A model generated the notes under the pieces. The model did no database searches and had not been told where the DNA came from. It worked only from the letters and a program-made list of their open reading frames with translations. This document shows positions 34,689-47,505 of a stretch of DNA of 64,000 nucleotides, one piece after another. The number at the start of each line of letters is the position of its first letter. Position 1 is the stretch's first letter. Source of the stretch: Euleptes europaea (taxonomy: Eukaryota > Chordata > Lepidosauria > Squamata > Sphaerodactylidae); contig NW_026612051.1 of assembly GCF_029931775.1 (NCBI RefSeq), forward strand, positions 186,001-250,000. Direction: 5' to 3'. Made by a program: the position numbers and the translations under genes.

Positions 34689-35380
34689 TTTACTAAGCCT
34701 GAGGACGATGGGCCAAAAGACTTTAAAGCATGGGTGGGCTCTCTGTGAGTTATTGGAGAAGCTGGTTACATCTTATTAGCTTTGCTTTCTTCTTTGGAAT
34801 CCATGATTTTTCATAAACCTTAATGCTCTCATCTGATGTACATGTTCTACCTCAAGTGGCTACAACAAAAGATAACCATCTATCTGTGAAAGGTGTCTTA
34901 CACTCAAAGAAGAACTGTCATATACCTTGTAAAGTAGTGCATGAAAGAAGTGAAACTAAATATAGGATGTTCATCTGCTTTCATAAGAGCTTGCACAAGC
35001 AGAAACACAAACACTTTTTAATAAACTCTTGCTCTTACAGTGCTGCAGTTACTCTTGTGCCAGTGTCTGTGGAGCAGCAGTACCAGATCTTTTCCTTCCA
35101 CTCATACCTCTTTAGTTGTAATAACTTATATTCACCTAGCGATATTACGGAAGGTTTTTCTAGCCTGAGATTTCAAGAGTGAGGAAAACTGGCCAACAGA
35201 CTTAACAGAGAAGAAGGGTAAAAACTTCAACTTTAAGTAGAGATCTACTGGAAGGAAATCCACCCATGCATATGGAGAGGTTTCTCTCCTGTTCAAACAT
35301 CACTATAAGTGAAAGACCACATCCAATTCCATTACAGAATAGAACAGCATTAAAAGTTCTGAACTCCAGAAAACCCTTTA

Positions 35381-36060
35381 AACCATCGTATCTGTGGGAC
35401 TGCCTCTCCTGATACCCCCCCCCCCCAAGAGTGTTGTGCTCGACTGAAAAGAACTTGTTGGTAGTCCCTGGCCATAGAATCATCCGGCTGTCCTCAACTA
35501 GGGCCAGAATTTCTGCCCTGGACCCAGCCTGGTGGAATTCTCTGTCGAATGAGACCTGGGCCCTGCGGGACCTAGCTCAGTTCTGCAGGGCATATAAGAC
35601 AGAGATGTTCCACCAGGCTTATGGTTGAGGACAGCCACAATTTGCAGATCAGCTGCTCTCCCTGCCCCCTCCCCACCCTCCCTTTTCCCCCTCCTCTCCT
35701 AATTTCCTTGTCCCACCCTTTAAGACCTTTTCCTTTCCTGCTCTTTCTCCATACCTGATGCTTCTTGCCTTTCTGGCTTGGGCCAGTGGGCCCCTTGGAG
35801 GTTTTTGGCCTTACTGTTTCCACCTCTGAGTCTCACCCATCTCCTTGGTGAATACTTTCATAGGAGCTAGTACTGATCTAGGGCACCATCTATGCTTAAA
35901 TTGATTTTAGTAGTATAGTTTTAAGTGATATGTTTTAAAATTAATGCATTCATATCTATGTATCTGTATCTATGTATTTACTCTGTTAGAAGCCACCCTG
36001 AGCCCGGCAGTGTTGAAGAGGGTGGGGTATAAACCCAATAAACAAACAAACAAACAAACA
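35381..36060 (+). mobile_element. LINE 3'-end insertion with AAACA tail, copy-specific
   Basis: Absent from X copy 3 at about 48885, where the flank reads through. The plus strand encodes PAWNSLSNETWALRDLAQFC then AYKTEMFHQAYG, which looks like the C-terminus of a LINE ORF2. A 3' region follows with GCCACCCTGAGCCCGGCAGT, GGGTATAAACCCAATAAACA and a run of AAACA units. CR1- or L2-like by the tail; clade not certain. Confidence 0.65.
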
Positions 36061-37660
36061 GAATGTCTCTTAAATGATGAAAATATTGCCGCTGAATTAC
36101 TTTACACAGAACATTTCTGTTGGGCCAAACTAAATTGCAATAAATATACCAATGTCTTCTTTTGTCACTAAAATGCAGGGCCAGGTTTCCATAAGGGCGT
36201 GAATGCTAAATAGCAGGCTACTACTTCTTGAAATGCCACAAGCATGATAAAGCCCTTTTCAAAATCTCCTGTAATACTGCTACGATATACTATGGCACTA
36301 CTAGAGTTACTAACTGATACACTGCAGATGCATAAGAATGGCCACGGGGGTACAGTTCAGACGGATGGGCATCTCCATTTAAATGAGTGTAGGTAGAAGG
36401 GTGAAGTACTTTGGTATCAGACCTTAGCCACCATCATTAAAGGTTGATAACATTATTGGACGTGATGGATCAATGGGCCTTTTTTGGTGTGACAGCTCCC
36501 TATACACATACATTGATCAAGTCTTCTTTATCCTACTTCAGGTCGAGGCCCAAAAAGTTGGGTGGATAGACCAAGACAAGGATGGTTGAACTGGCACACA
36601 TTATTTGGGTGCAGGAACTGGTAACAAGACCCAGGAACAATTAGGTCTCTTCCTCTATCCCTGCAGCCATATAGACTTGGACATATAAAAGTCCCCCCCA
36701 CCATTCATCAGCTCTTCTCTCCAAGCTCTGCCCTGATCCTGCATATGCTCTGAGTGCAAGCATCCAAACTGTTTGGGCTGGCTGGAGCTTCCTGGGTTGG
36801 ATGCACTAAGAGCATACAATAGCACAAACACAGGAGCAAGATCTCATCAAAACGAATAACTAAATGGAAAGTTGAAGTCGCTTATTTAAAATTATACGAT
36901 CAGAGAATGACAATGCTCAGCTTCCATGCATAGCCATAATAGGGAATCTCACATTCCTGCCAGAATTGACACCTCACAGCATTCCATTTCCAGACTTTTG
37001 TTAGATGACATTGTACACTGATCCAAATGTCTAGACCAGTAATTCCTATCCCCAGCTGTAATCCAATTTAAATATGTGTAACCGCATTTACTCACATTTG
37101 TCCCTTGTCCCTTCGTTATCTTTCCCACTGTCCATTTCCAACTGTAAGAACCTTGAGGGCAGGGACCTGCCTATTCCTGCTGATGAAATTCTATAGAAAG
37201 CCGTACACTGATAGGGTTACAATAAATAGCAAAAATATTGAGACTAACATGCTGCTAACATTCTGCCACAAGCAGCCTTGCAGTGTACTATCCCTGTCCA
37301 ATGATATGTGTTGATGGACTTGACCCTTCATATCTGATTGCCATGGATAAAGAAACACAGAAGGTAAAGAGTCCATTGGAAAAGCCAATAACATGAGAAG
37401 GTGAAGAGCAAGCTGGCAAATTGGTGTCCTACACCACATACAAACAGCCATAAAGGAAGTGTTTTCCTTAAAATTATTAGTGTAATTAGGAAAGAAAGAT
37501 GTCATGGTCCTCCTCTGAGGATGAGAGATCTAGATATATCTGGCGCATACAAGCCTTGCCACAAAATGTAGATTGTATGTGACCACTGCAAGACATCCCA
37601 TTGTTCAGCAAACTGGTTCCAGACTGCAATATTTCTTGTGTATAAAATAAAAGCGATATA

Positions 37661-38609
37661 GGCCTTTTATGCATGGGTTGGATTTTCCTGGTTGGACTTG
37701 GGTTCATGGCACATTAATGTAACCCAATTTGGGGAAAACTGTATGCATTGGCTTGAATGATCAGGGACGAAACTGTGTGCTAATCGAGCCATGAATACAG
37801 AAAAGCAGTCTCCCAAGTTCAAATTAAGTCCCACCCTTTAAATCACTGGTTCCCAACCGGGGGTCCATGGACCCCCAGGGGTCCGCGAGAACTAAATTAA
37901 GGTCCGCAAAACAAAGTTCTAAATCCATAATAAATTAATATTTTCAATTAAAAGTTCTCTATTATAAAAATATATATTCAAATATTATTCTAAGTTTAAT
38001 GTTTAGCTAACAGTTATGATTAAAGTTTATTTTCAAATTCCCGGAATTTTTATTTTGAACCTTGGGGTCCCTGCACCGAACCAAAAAGTCCTAGTGGTCC
38101 CCGGTCAAAAAAAGGTTGGGAACCACTGCTTTAAATGCTGCTCTGTAATTGGCTAACCGTGAGAGAAGATTTCCTTCCCCCCCAAATCCAACTGCCGCAT
38201 AAAAAAGCATTTTAACAACAAAAAACAAAAAATGGAGAAATCTGAAAGAAGGGGGAGGGAGAAATCCAAGCCTCATTTTTAAAAAGCCTTTGTTTTGCTC
38301 AGAAAGAGCTCCAAGGTAGCAGGAAGCACTTGAATGCCCGCCTCTTTACACACTGTTTTGTGATTGGCTATGAGAGAAGCCAACCTTCTGTGTTTCCCCC
38401 TAATGCTGTATGCACGCTCTGTGACTCCAGAATGAGCCAGGATCAATGGTTTAATTCGGGCCAGAAGAGGAATAGGAAAAGGTAGGTTCGTTTTGCGTCG
38501 AAACAGCGTTGAACTTCCAAGGAATGAGATAGCGTGCATACTGAAAAATTGGATCCTGGCTGAAACAGGGAATCAAGGAGGTTAAAGCAACAATGAATAA
38601 ATTACCATA
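37661..38609. mobile_element. ~950 bp composite insertion, copy-specific
   Basis: X copies 1 and 3 run from TATAAAATAAAGGGGATATA directly into GTATTTTACAACCTGG, whereas here about 950 bp starting GGCCTTTTATGCATGGGTTG intervenes. The outer element may be a DNA transposon, but I see no clean terminal repeats. An hAT-type MITE (37844-38128) is nested in it. Confidence 0.6.
37844..38128. mobile_element. hAT-type MITE (285 bp)
   Basis: Ends are CACTGGTTCCCAACC and, inverted, CAGTGGTTCCCAACC, flanked by the 8 bp duplication CTTTAAAT at 37836-37843 and 38129-38136. No coding capacity. TIR and duplication length are diagnostic of hAT. Confidence 0.92.
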
Positions 38610-39072
38610 ATATTTTACAACCTGGAGACAGGAATATTCATCTGAGAAAATGTATATTGTAGTTTTTATGAACATGAAGATAAAAAGTAGATCATCAAGA
38701 AATTTAGATCCATTGAAATACGTACACAAAATGCTTTTTTGGGGGGCTTCTTTTGAAATACGTCAATATATATCATGTCTTCCAGATTACTTCTATTTAT
38801 GTTATTTTAATTAAAAAGCACCTTCTAAGACACAAAATCACATAACAATGTGAGACATCTTGACGAGGATATATTAAACAGCACAAAGGTAAGAAGAAAG
38901 ATGGGAAACTATGGAGAGTGGTGTGTTTTCTAGAGTAAAACAACTATCAACCCCCCCACCCCATATACACTGGTGTCCACATTGATAAACAGCAAAGGTT
39001 AAACAAATAAAGCAGTTGCATCTACACCATACATAAAATAATGTGCTGTGAAAGAAAAATAATAATATATAC

Positions 39073-41493
39073 CTTGTCAGTACTTTCCATCTCAGAATTT
39101 AAACTGTTATCTTCATTGCCAAGGATAGGAACACCAGACGTATTGTTGCAAAGAATATTGTCTGTAATCTGAATATTGGGAGTCAGAAAAGTGAACTCAT
39201 TCTTCCTGGATTCTGAAGACAAACACAACTGGTAGGAATAAGGCAAAGTCCCATCTTCAAAGTTTGGGGGGAAGATGGCACCAGCCTTTGAATGGGGAAC
39301 AGGAGCAAAGCACTGCAGGAATTTGGGGTTCCCTGATTTTCGAAGCTTCATCAAAATGGCGAGAATAACTGTCAAAAGGAACAAGAATGACATCAAAGCC
39401 AAGGCCATCACCAGGTAGAACTGCAGATCAGACTGATAGTCAGGGATGCTGGACTGGTCTTTCATTTCTGGAAGGGCCTCCTGGAAGTTCTCAGCAAACA
39501 CCAGGTTCAGCGTCACGGTGGCCGAGAGAGACAGCTGCCCATTATCCTTCACCAAAATGACCAGTTTTTGTTTTGTGGCATCTTTCTCCACAAAGGCCCT
39601 TGATGTCCTGATCTCACCAGTGTGAGAACCAACAGTGAAGAATCCCGGTTCAGTGGCTTGAATGACATGGTAGGAAAGCCAGGCGTTGTGTCCAGAATCA
39701 GCATCCACGGGCACCACCTTTGTTACCAGATATCCTGCCTCAGATGAACGAGGTACCATCTCAAACAGGGCTGACCCCTTGGCTTCTTGTGAAGGGGACA
39801 GGATCCGGGGGCTGTTGTCATTCCGATCCAGAATGAACACCCTCACGGTGACATTGCTGCTGAGAGGGGGAGAACCACCATCTTGGGCCTTCACTTGAAG
39901 CTGGAACTCTCTGAACTGTTCATAGTCAAAGGACCTCTGGGCATAGAGAGCTCCCGTCTCAGAGTTAATGGAAATATATGAAGAGATGGGGAGCTCCTTG
40001 ATGTTACTGTGGAGGATGGAATATGTGATTCGTGAGTTTTGATCCACGTCTGGGTCCAAGGCTTTGACAGTGAATATTGAAGCTCCTGAAGGATTGTTTT
40101 CTGGCACATAGATGGTGTAGGAAGATTTCTCAAAAGAAGGGGCATTGTCATTGATATCTGAAACAAGTAGTGAGATGGTTTTATGTGTGGAGAGTGGAGG
40201 TGTCCCTTGGTCAGTAGCACTGATTGTAATATTATATTCAGAATTTTTTTCTCGGTCTAAGGGACTGTCAGTTTGGAGCTTGTAGTAATTATTAGAAGAA
40301 GCCAGAATCTTGAATGGCAAATGATCTTGTAAACTGCAAGTAACCTTTCCATTATCACCTGTATCTTTGTCATTTACATTGATCAGAGCTATCAAAATTC
40401 CTGGTAATGAATCCTCTGGAACTGGGCTGAACAAGGAAACCAGGGTCACCTCTGGGGAGTTGTCATTCTCATCAAGAACCCTTATTTCAATGTTGCAGTG
40501 TGTCACTAATCCTCCTCCATCTTTTGCTGCTATGGTCATGGTATATTCTCTTGTTTCTTCAAAGTCCAACGGCCCTTTTAGAGTTACTGTGCCATTGACT
40601 GGATCCAAGCTGAATTTCTGGTGGCCATTCATTGGTATGTTCCTGAATTGGTACATGATCTGGGCATTTGCACCTTCATCATCATCATAGGCCACAATTT
40701 GGAGCACAAATGAACCAAGAGGAACATTTTCCCTCAAAGTTGTCTTGTAAAGTTCTTGAGAGAAGACAGGGAAATTGTCATTAACATCAGTGACATTAAT
40801 CTGTATTTGGGCGTTACCAGTTTTTCTTTGTTCTCCACCATCTATAGCTTCAAGGGTCAATTGGAAAGACTGTTCCCTTTCACGATCTAATGATTTCAGC
40901 AGTACTAAATCTGCAATTTTCCCCCCGTCCTTACTCTCTTTAACTTCTACAGTGAAGTATGGGTTGGGGTTGATCTGGTAATTCTGGAGAGAATTCATAC
41001 CAATGTCAGGATCTTCAGCTTTCTCAAGAAGAAACCTCGTGCCTGGTAAACTAGATTCAATGATTTCCAACTTAATGTTTTCATTTGCAAAATATGGTGC
41101 ATTATCATTAATGTCTTCAATCACTACAGTTATATGGAAAATATTCAGGGGGTTTTCAACCACTGCCTCAAAATTAACAAGGCAATTTGAAGTTGTGTCA
41201 CAAATCCCTTCCCTGTCTATTCTGTCATTTACATAGAGTTTTCCATTCTCTGCACTAATGGTGAAATATTGCATATGATCCACAGACACAACATGTAGAT
41301 TGCGTAGTGCTAGTTCTCTGGCACTCAGTCCCAAATCCTGGGCGAGATTCCCCACAAGAAAACCCTTTGGCATCTCTTCCGGAATGGAATACTGAATCTG
41401 CTCTGAAGCAGCCCAGCTGCAGAAAGACAACAAAGACAGAAGCAGTACTTGCCTTCCGAGTGCCCGGCCATTCCCTTTGTGCTCTCTGTCCAT
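39073..41493 (-). CDS. PCDHGB: Protocadherin gamma-B-like variable exon, type II
   Basis: An intact 807-codon exon starting [15 protein letters not shown]. Signal region to about 29, then [22 protein letters not shown]1 has C-x5-C (CDTTSNC) and ends [11 protein letters not shown]2 ends [11 protein letters not shown]3 has [20 protein letters not shown] and ends [11 protein letters not shown]4 ends [11 protein letters not shown]5 ends [11 protein letters not shown]6 has [20 protein letters not shown], preceded by VTKVVP where all sisters have VTKVVA. The helix starts [14 protein letters not shown]; the tail has [20 protein letters not shown] and [15 protein letters not shown]. It ends GACAAG before GTATAT (GT at 39071-39072), phase 0; the frame stops at 39022. 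Most amino-acid differences from the exon at 25058-27478 fall in EC2 and EC3, the recognition repeats. Confidence 0.96.
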
Positions 41494-41735
41494 CTGGATC
41501 CCAGAATAATTAGCTGTCTCTTTTTTCTCCAGTCAGATCCAATCCTCTTCAAGGTGTAGGAAATCTTAGGAATAATAAACTGTCTTTCTTTTTATGTGTG
41601 CAAGCCACAAGACTTTGTTTCATGGCTTAGAGATGCTGCTCTGCCTTTGTGTTGTAGTTCCCCGGTCTGCATAGCACTGATGAAGCAATATGAACTGTAG
41701 GAAACATCAATGGCTCTCCGTCCTCCATCTAGCTG

Positions 41736-41757
41736 TGGTCAACAGCGACATTCTGAG
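41736..41757 (-). promoter_or_regulatory. Protocadherin CSE (type II form)
   Basis: The plus strand reads TGGTCAACAGCGACATTCTG then AG, 243 bp upstream of the ATG at 41493; identical to 27725-27746. Core CGCT is intact. Confidence 0.88.
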
Positions 41758-42325
41758 GCTCACAAGGAGAACTGCAATGACTGCTTTTTCATTTGTTTTA
41801 AGATAGAAATCTTAGAAGAAGATAGAAGTCAATTATATTTTGGTAGATTACAAATGAATACTGAAGGACTATGTTTTGGAAAGAATATGCCCCTGTATTT
41901 GGCCCTAAGTGGAATAGTTCGGAATATTTTCCTTTAAAACAATTAACTATATTTTGTTTATCCAGGCCCATTGTTTTAAAACTAATATTAGTATTCCAAG
42001 CATGACAAGTCTTGCTACCTAAATAATAGTCTTGGACTTCAAAGTGTGGAAATCTTTGCATTGCCATCCAGCCATTTTCTCTGGCTGGAATACGGGATGT
42101 TGGTATTCATATACGTGATTTCTGCTTTAATTCCAGAATGATTTTCTTATCTCCACTTGTATTCTCAAATGTAAGACAATTGTTACTCTGCCACAGAACT
42201 CCTGTCTGTTCTCTTTGTGGTGCATCAGTAGGCCTTTTAAATTACTAGAGAAATTTAGGAGCCCCACCATGAGAAATAATGTGGTCTCCAAGTTTGGAAG
42301 TTTGAGTACGCTTAAGCTGCCATCT

Positions 42326-42536
42326 AGGGTTGCTAACTCCAGGTTGGGAAATACCTGGAGATTTTCAGGGTGGAGCCTAAGGAGGGTGGGATTTGGGGAG
42401 GGGAGGGACTTCACTGGAGTATAATGCCATTCCTTCCAAAGCAGCCATTTTCTCCAGGTGAACTGATCTCTCTCTCCTGGAGATCAGTTGTAATTGTGGA
42501 AGATCTCCAGCCACCATCTGGAAGTTGGCAACCCTA
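42326..42536. repeat. ~210 bp interspersed repeat, shared with Y copy 1
   Basis: Starts AGGGTTGCTAACTCCAGG and ends AAGTTGGCAACCCTA; flanked by CTGCCATCT at 42317-42325 and CTGCCATCC at 42537-42545, the same site as 28522-28734. Confidence 0.9.
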
Positions 42537-42907
42537 CTGCCATCCTAAGCGCCCAACTGAATAGAACTGCATAGGATTCTGAGCAGACCTGCTTAAGATT
42601 GCACTGTTACCATCCCTGATAATCAATAGTCAAGTTAGAACTACAGATTAACCAGAAGCACAGGTCTGGTACCAAATGTTTTAAATAGAAAAGGTTTACT
42701 ACAGTTCTTCTGTACAGAACAGCCATAATCTTTTCAAAGAGTGTTATTGTAGTTCAATGAGATTTACGGTCATTGATTCATCCATTTATGATGTATATTT
42801 TAAAAATGAAAAGATGCCCATTCTTTGGAATGAGCTCTCTTGACATTTCTTCATTCTTCCTAGATGTTCCTTTATTTATTGGTTTTAAATTTCAAAAAAT
42901 ATCATCA

Positions 42908-43071
42908 TCGTCGAAGGCTTTCACGGTCAGAGTTCATTGGTTCTTATAGGTTAGCCGGGCTGTGTGACCGTGGTCTTGGTCTAAGTACTGACTACCTTAT
43001 AGGATTACCAGCTTCTAGGAAAGAAAATACCAAGACCATGGTCACACAGCCCGGATAACCTACAAGAACCA
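42908..43071. repeat. Long-inverted-repeat MITE, copy-specific
   Basis: Starts TCGTCGAAGGCTTTCACGG, then TTGGTTCTTATAGGTTAGCC; the right arm is GGATAACCTACAAGAACCA. The 9 bp duplication ATATCATCA lies at 42899-42907 and 43072-43080; Y copy 1 has the empty site near 29094-29101. Same family as 21243-21446. Confidence 0.88.
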
Positions 43072-44799
43072 ATATCATCACCATTGCAACAAAATGTTAC
43101 TTCAGAACCAGTTTTGATCATCTACCATTGTATCTACAATACCAGAGCAATTATAGATTTATCTCAATATTCCTTACTTTGTCCTGGTGATGTGGTAGTC
43201 AGGTCTAAGACTTGAGACCCAGTATTGAGTTGAATTTGCATTAATTATTACCTAAGAAAATATCTTACTAGCTGAGACATAAAAATCCTGATACTATATG
43301 CTGCAGTTATATTTGCATCAGCTGTAGCAAATATCCAATGCCAACTGGTAGCACATCCAAATGAAGCCAATGTTTTAAAAAAATCGGCATAACATAAAGA
43401 GCTTAAGACTTCATGGTTCATGAATGATCTACAAAAGCCCGTTATCACAGCAACAGAGTAATACGAACATTGCAGGTAATTAAGGTTGCCAAGGGGTGGG
43501 GAAATTCTCAGAGACTTGGGAGAGGTGCTTGGGGAAGTTGGTAATCCTATAAGGTAGTCAGTACTTAGATGATTTTGTCTTTGTCATTTAGGGCCATTAT
43601 TAGGTGTCACTTTCAGACTATCAAATACAATTTTATTGTCTGTGGGGTTTGTCAATTTTAAATTGAAAATTTAAATTGAAAGCTGCTTAGAGTAGCCTAG
43701 AATGTAAAATAGGGTATATTTTCAACAATAAATAGGTAAATAAACTTGTTTAAATGGGGTAATTTGTTTTGAACTATCATTTCCTATGTGAATATGGAAT
43801 GGGTACAATTTAGACAGATGTGCTACATTTCTTTGACATTTCTCTTTAAGTTTCAATTCAGATCAGCCAGAATTCGCTGGGATGCCTTAGGCAAGCCATA
43901 ACCTTGAAACTCAGATCTTCATCTGAAATACAGGAAGCACTGATTGTGGGGCCACTTGTATGGCCAGGTAAAACTTAGGGATCTACTGAATTTCACTGCT
44001 TTACTGTTCTGCCTGAAAAATCCCCGCCTTTTCTTTGTGTGTATCCAAAGCACCTGGGTAGGCTTGCCACATCTCCTACTATGGTGGAAGACCTCCTGGA
44101 GGCAACCCTTGACCCCCACTGCCTCTACATAGGGCGGCAGGGGGAAATAAGCTGAAAACCACTGTTGGCACAACACTCAAGGACTCACCAGAAACTCAGT
44201 GGTAGAGTTCTGGGTTCACCCCAGAAATGTCATCACGCTGTCAACATGATGACTTCCCCCAAGCCCTCATGCCCCAGTCTCCCACCAACTGGCAACTCTG
44301 CCCCTGGGGCTTTATTTTTGTGTCATGTTCTCTTTTCTTACAGCACTTTCCCCACATTTTAATGTAATGTTTCAGTTGGATATAAATGGCATATCAATGG
44401 CATACAAATATCAAACCACCACATTTAGACTGAGAACACCAGGAATTAAAAGGGCATACCCATGCATCCCTAAATGTTAATAAATAAATATATATTGTGC
44501 TGATTTACTGGACTGGTCTTACTGACATTATGATGCTCAATACTAGCAATAATTGTATTGTTCAAGATGGACATAAAACAAGTCAACCATGACCTACTCT
44601 CTAAAAAGCATTCCTCTGCGGTATTCAAACCTTAAGTACCTTCAGAAAAGTTGAGGCAATGAAAAAACCCAAATCAACTCAAGATCATTAAGAAGCAATT
44701 AAAATATACTAGTTGAGTACAGGGAGAACTCCTTTACTTATGACAATATAAGTGGCCATTTATAATCACAGTCAAAATGTCTGCTCAAAATGAACTTAC

Positions 44800-47253
44800 C
44801 ATATCAGATTTATCCATCTCACAATTGAGGCTATTTCCCTCAATAGCTGTCAAAACTGCCTCAGATTGATTCTTAAAAGAAATGTTCTCTGCTGTTTGAA
44901 CACTGGTTGTTGGAAAGGCGTATTCCTGAATCCGGGATTCAGATGATAAGCAAAGCTGATAAGAGTAAGGCAGTGTCCCCTCTTCATAATTGGGTGGAAA
45001 TATGATACCGTTGTTTGAATGGGGGATGGGACCAAAGCACTGTAGGAATTTTGGATTCCCTGATTTTCGAAGCTTCATCAGAATGGCCAGAATCACCGTC
45101 AAGAGGAACAAGAAGGAGATCAAAGTCAAGGCCAGCACCAGGTAGAACTGCAGATCAGACTGATAGTCAGGGCCGCTGGACTGGTTTTTCATTTCTGGAA
45201 GGGCCTCCTGGAAGTTCTCGGCAAACACCAGATTCAGTGTCACCGTAGCAGATAGCGATGGGTGTCCATTATCCTTCACTAAGATGATCACCCTCTGCTT
45301 CACAGCATCTCTTTCCAAAAAAGTTCGGGATGTCCTGATCTCACCAGTGTGGTGTCCAATTGTGAAGAGCCCTGGCTCAGTGGCCTGAAGCAGGTGGTAG
45401 GAGAGCCAGGCATTGTGTCCAGAGTCAGCATCCACTGCTACCACCTTGGTCACCAGATAATCTGCATCAGCTGAACGAGGTATCATCTCAAACAAGGCTG
45501 AGCCTTCCACTCCATTGGAAGGGTAGAGAATCTGAGGGCTGTTGTCATTCTTGTCCATAACAAACACTTTCACTGTGACATTGCTGCTGAGAGGAGAAGA
45601 CCCTCCATCTTGGGCCTTCACTTGAAGTTGGAACTCCCTGAATTGTTCATAGTCAAAGGAGCGCTGTGCATAAATAATTCCTGTCTCAGAATTAATGGAG
45701 ACATAAGAGGAGAGAGGCAGGTCCTCAATGTTGCTCTTGAGGATGGAGTAAGTGATTTGTGCATTGCGATCCAGATCTCGGTCAGAGGCTTTGACCCTGA
45801 AAATGGAGGCTCCAGAGGGGTTGTTTTCTGGCACATAGGCGGTATAGGAATGCTTTTCAAAGGCTGGATGGTTATCGTTGATATCGGAGATCTGCACTGA
45901 AATGGTCTTGAGTGTAGAAAGAGGAGGATTGCCTTTATCTGTGGCTGTGATTGTGATATTATACTCGGGAGTATTTTCCCTGTCAAGGGTACCATCTGTA
46001 AGCAACTTATAGTAGTTATTGGATGTTGAGACAATTTGAAATGGCAAATTACTTAGTACATGACAAACTATGTTTCCATTTTCTCCTGAATCTCTGTCCT
46101 TTACATTGATAAGAGCTACCAGCGTCCCAGATGCAGAATCTTCACGTAGTGGGCTGGATAATGAGACAACAATGATTTCCGGGGCATTGTCATTCTCATC
46201 TACTATCTTTATTTCAACTTTGCAGTGAGCCACTAACCCACCCCCATCCTTTGCTTCTACTGCTACAGAATATTTATCTGCTTCCTCAAAGTCCAGTGTC
46301 TCTATAACAGAGATTGTCCCATCATGTGAATCTAAATGAAATTTCTGGCGATCACTTTTAACAATGCTGCTAAAGCTGTAGCTGATCTGTCCGTAGGAAC
46401 CTTCATCTCTGTCAGTGGCTTTCACTTGTACCACTGAAGATCCTTTGGGAGCATTTTCCTTCAAGCTAACCTTGTATAATTCTCGTGCAAAAACAGGTGG
46501 GTTATCGTTGGCATCAATGACATTGACCCATATTTTGGCAGTCCCTGTTCTGGCGGGTTTTCCTCCATCTACAGCCATGACAATTACATGGAAACTGCTT
46601 TCACTTTCTCTATCCAACTGTTTACTCAATACTAATTCTGCATATTTATTTCCATCTTCTCCCTCTCTAGTTTCCAGTGTGAAATATTGATTGGGAATGA
46701 GCTGGTAACTCTGGAGGGAATTCATTCCAACATCTGAATCTTCAGCATATCCAAGACCAAATCGGTGTCCTGGTAAAGTTAATTCACTTGGTTCTAGCCT
46801 GATATCCTCAGTTAAGAAATGTGGTGTATTATCATTAATGTCCTGGACTGTTATAGATACATGGAAAATATTCATGGGGTTTTCAGCCATGACTTCAAAA
46901 TTAATAAGGCAAAATATAGTTTCCCCACAGATTCCCTCTCTATCTATCCTGTCGTTTACATACAGTTTGCCATTGTCTGCACTGATAGTAAAATATTGCT
47001 TTTTATCTAGAGAAAGGACATGCAGATTGCGGCTTGCTATTTCTCCAGGACTAAGTCCTAAATCTTTGGCTAGATTCCCTACAATAGACCCTTTCTCCAT
47101 TTCCTCAGGGATTGAATACTGAATCTGCTCTGAGGCAGCCTTGCAGAACAAAGACAATAATAAAAGGAACAATAACCTTACTGATCCAATGTTCTCTTTG
47201 AGTCTGCCGTTCATCCTTCTTGCTGAGAGGTTTGCTTTTTCTTCTTCTGGCAT
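44800..47253 (-). CDS. PCDHGB: Protocadherin gamma-B-like variable exon, type I
   Basis: An intact 818-codon exon starting MPEEEKANLS (alternative ATG at codon 14, MNGRLKEN). [20 protein letters not shown] opens EC1, which has C-x5-C (CGETIFC) and ends DINDNTPHF; EC2 has FHVIVMAVDGGKPARTG, where sisters read FHLTLLAVDGG, and ends DANDNPPVF; EC3 has the KSDRQKFHLDSHDGTISV variant shared with 31234-33684 and ends DENDNAPEI; EC4 ends DINDNHPAF; EC5 ends DKNDNSPQI; EC6 has [20 protein letters not shown]. The tail (IPHSNNGIIFPPNYEEGTLP, TTSVQTAENISFKNQSEAVL) is nearly the same as in the exons ending at 33684 and 60265. It ends GATATG before GTAAGT (GT at 44798-44799), phase 0; the frame stops at 44785. 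Confidence 0.96.
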
Positions 47254-47481
47254 ATCTTGATCAGCTGAGAGGTTTCAAATTGCCATCACAATAGAAGATC
47301 CACAGTAAGGAAGCATAAACAATGTCACTGGATTCTGCTGAATTTATGTACGTTGTTTTCTTTTTCTTAAGGATTTCACGTCTCTGTGGTCTGTTGTTTT
47401 CCTGATCTGCAGTCTGAGAACAAGCAGCTACACTGCTGGAAGCATCATTCAGTGGATTCCCAGCTCCTACACTGAAGCTAT

Positions 47482-47505
47482 ATTGGCCAACAGCGACACT
47501 CTGAG
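47482..47505 (-). promoter_or_regulatory. Protocadherin CSE (CGCT core)
   Basis: ATTGGC then CAACAGCGACACTCTGAG on the plus strand, 229 bp upstream of the ATG at 47253; identical to 16645-16668. Confidence 0.9.

Larger units (their letters stand above)
33941..39072. other. Block X, copy 2: duplicated noncoding DNA
   Basis: Homologous to X copies 1, 3 and 4. Landmarks are GCTTGCACAAGCAGAAACAC near 34989 and GGATGGGCATCTCCATTTAA near 36362. Copy-specific inserts are a LINE 3' end (35381-36060) and a composite insertion (37661-38609). The stretch equivalent to about 18832-19220 of copy 1 is missing near 36500, as in copy 3. No genes recognised. Confidence 0.7.
41758..44799. other. Block Y, copy 2: duplicated noncoding DNA
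   Basis: Homologous to block Y copy 1 through its whole length. It contains the shared ~210 bp repeat (42326-42536), a copy-specific long-armed MITE (42908-43071) and a deleted relic of a further repeat near 43485-43550. No genes. Confidence 0.7.
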
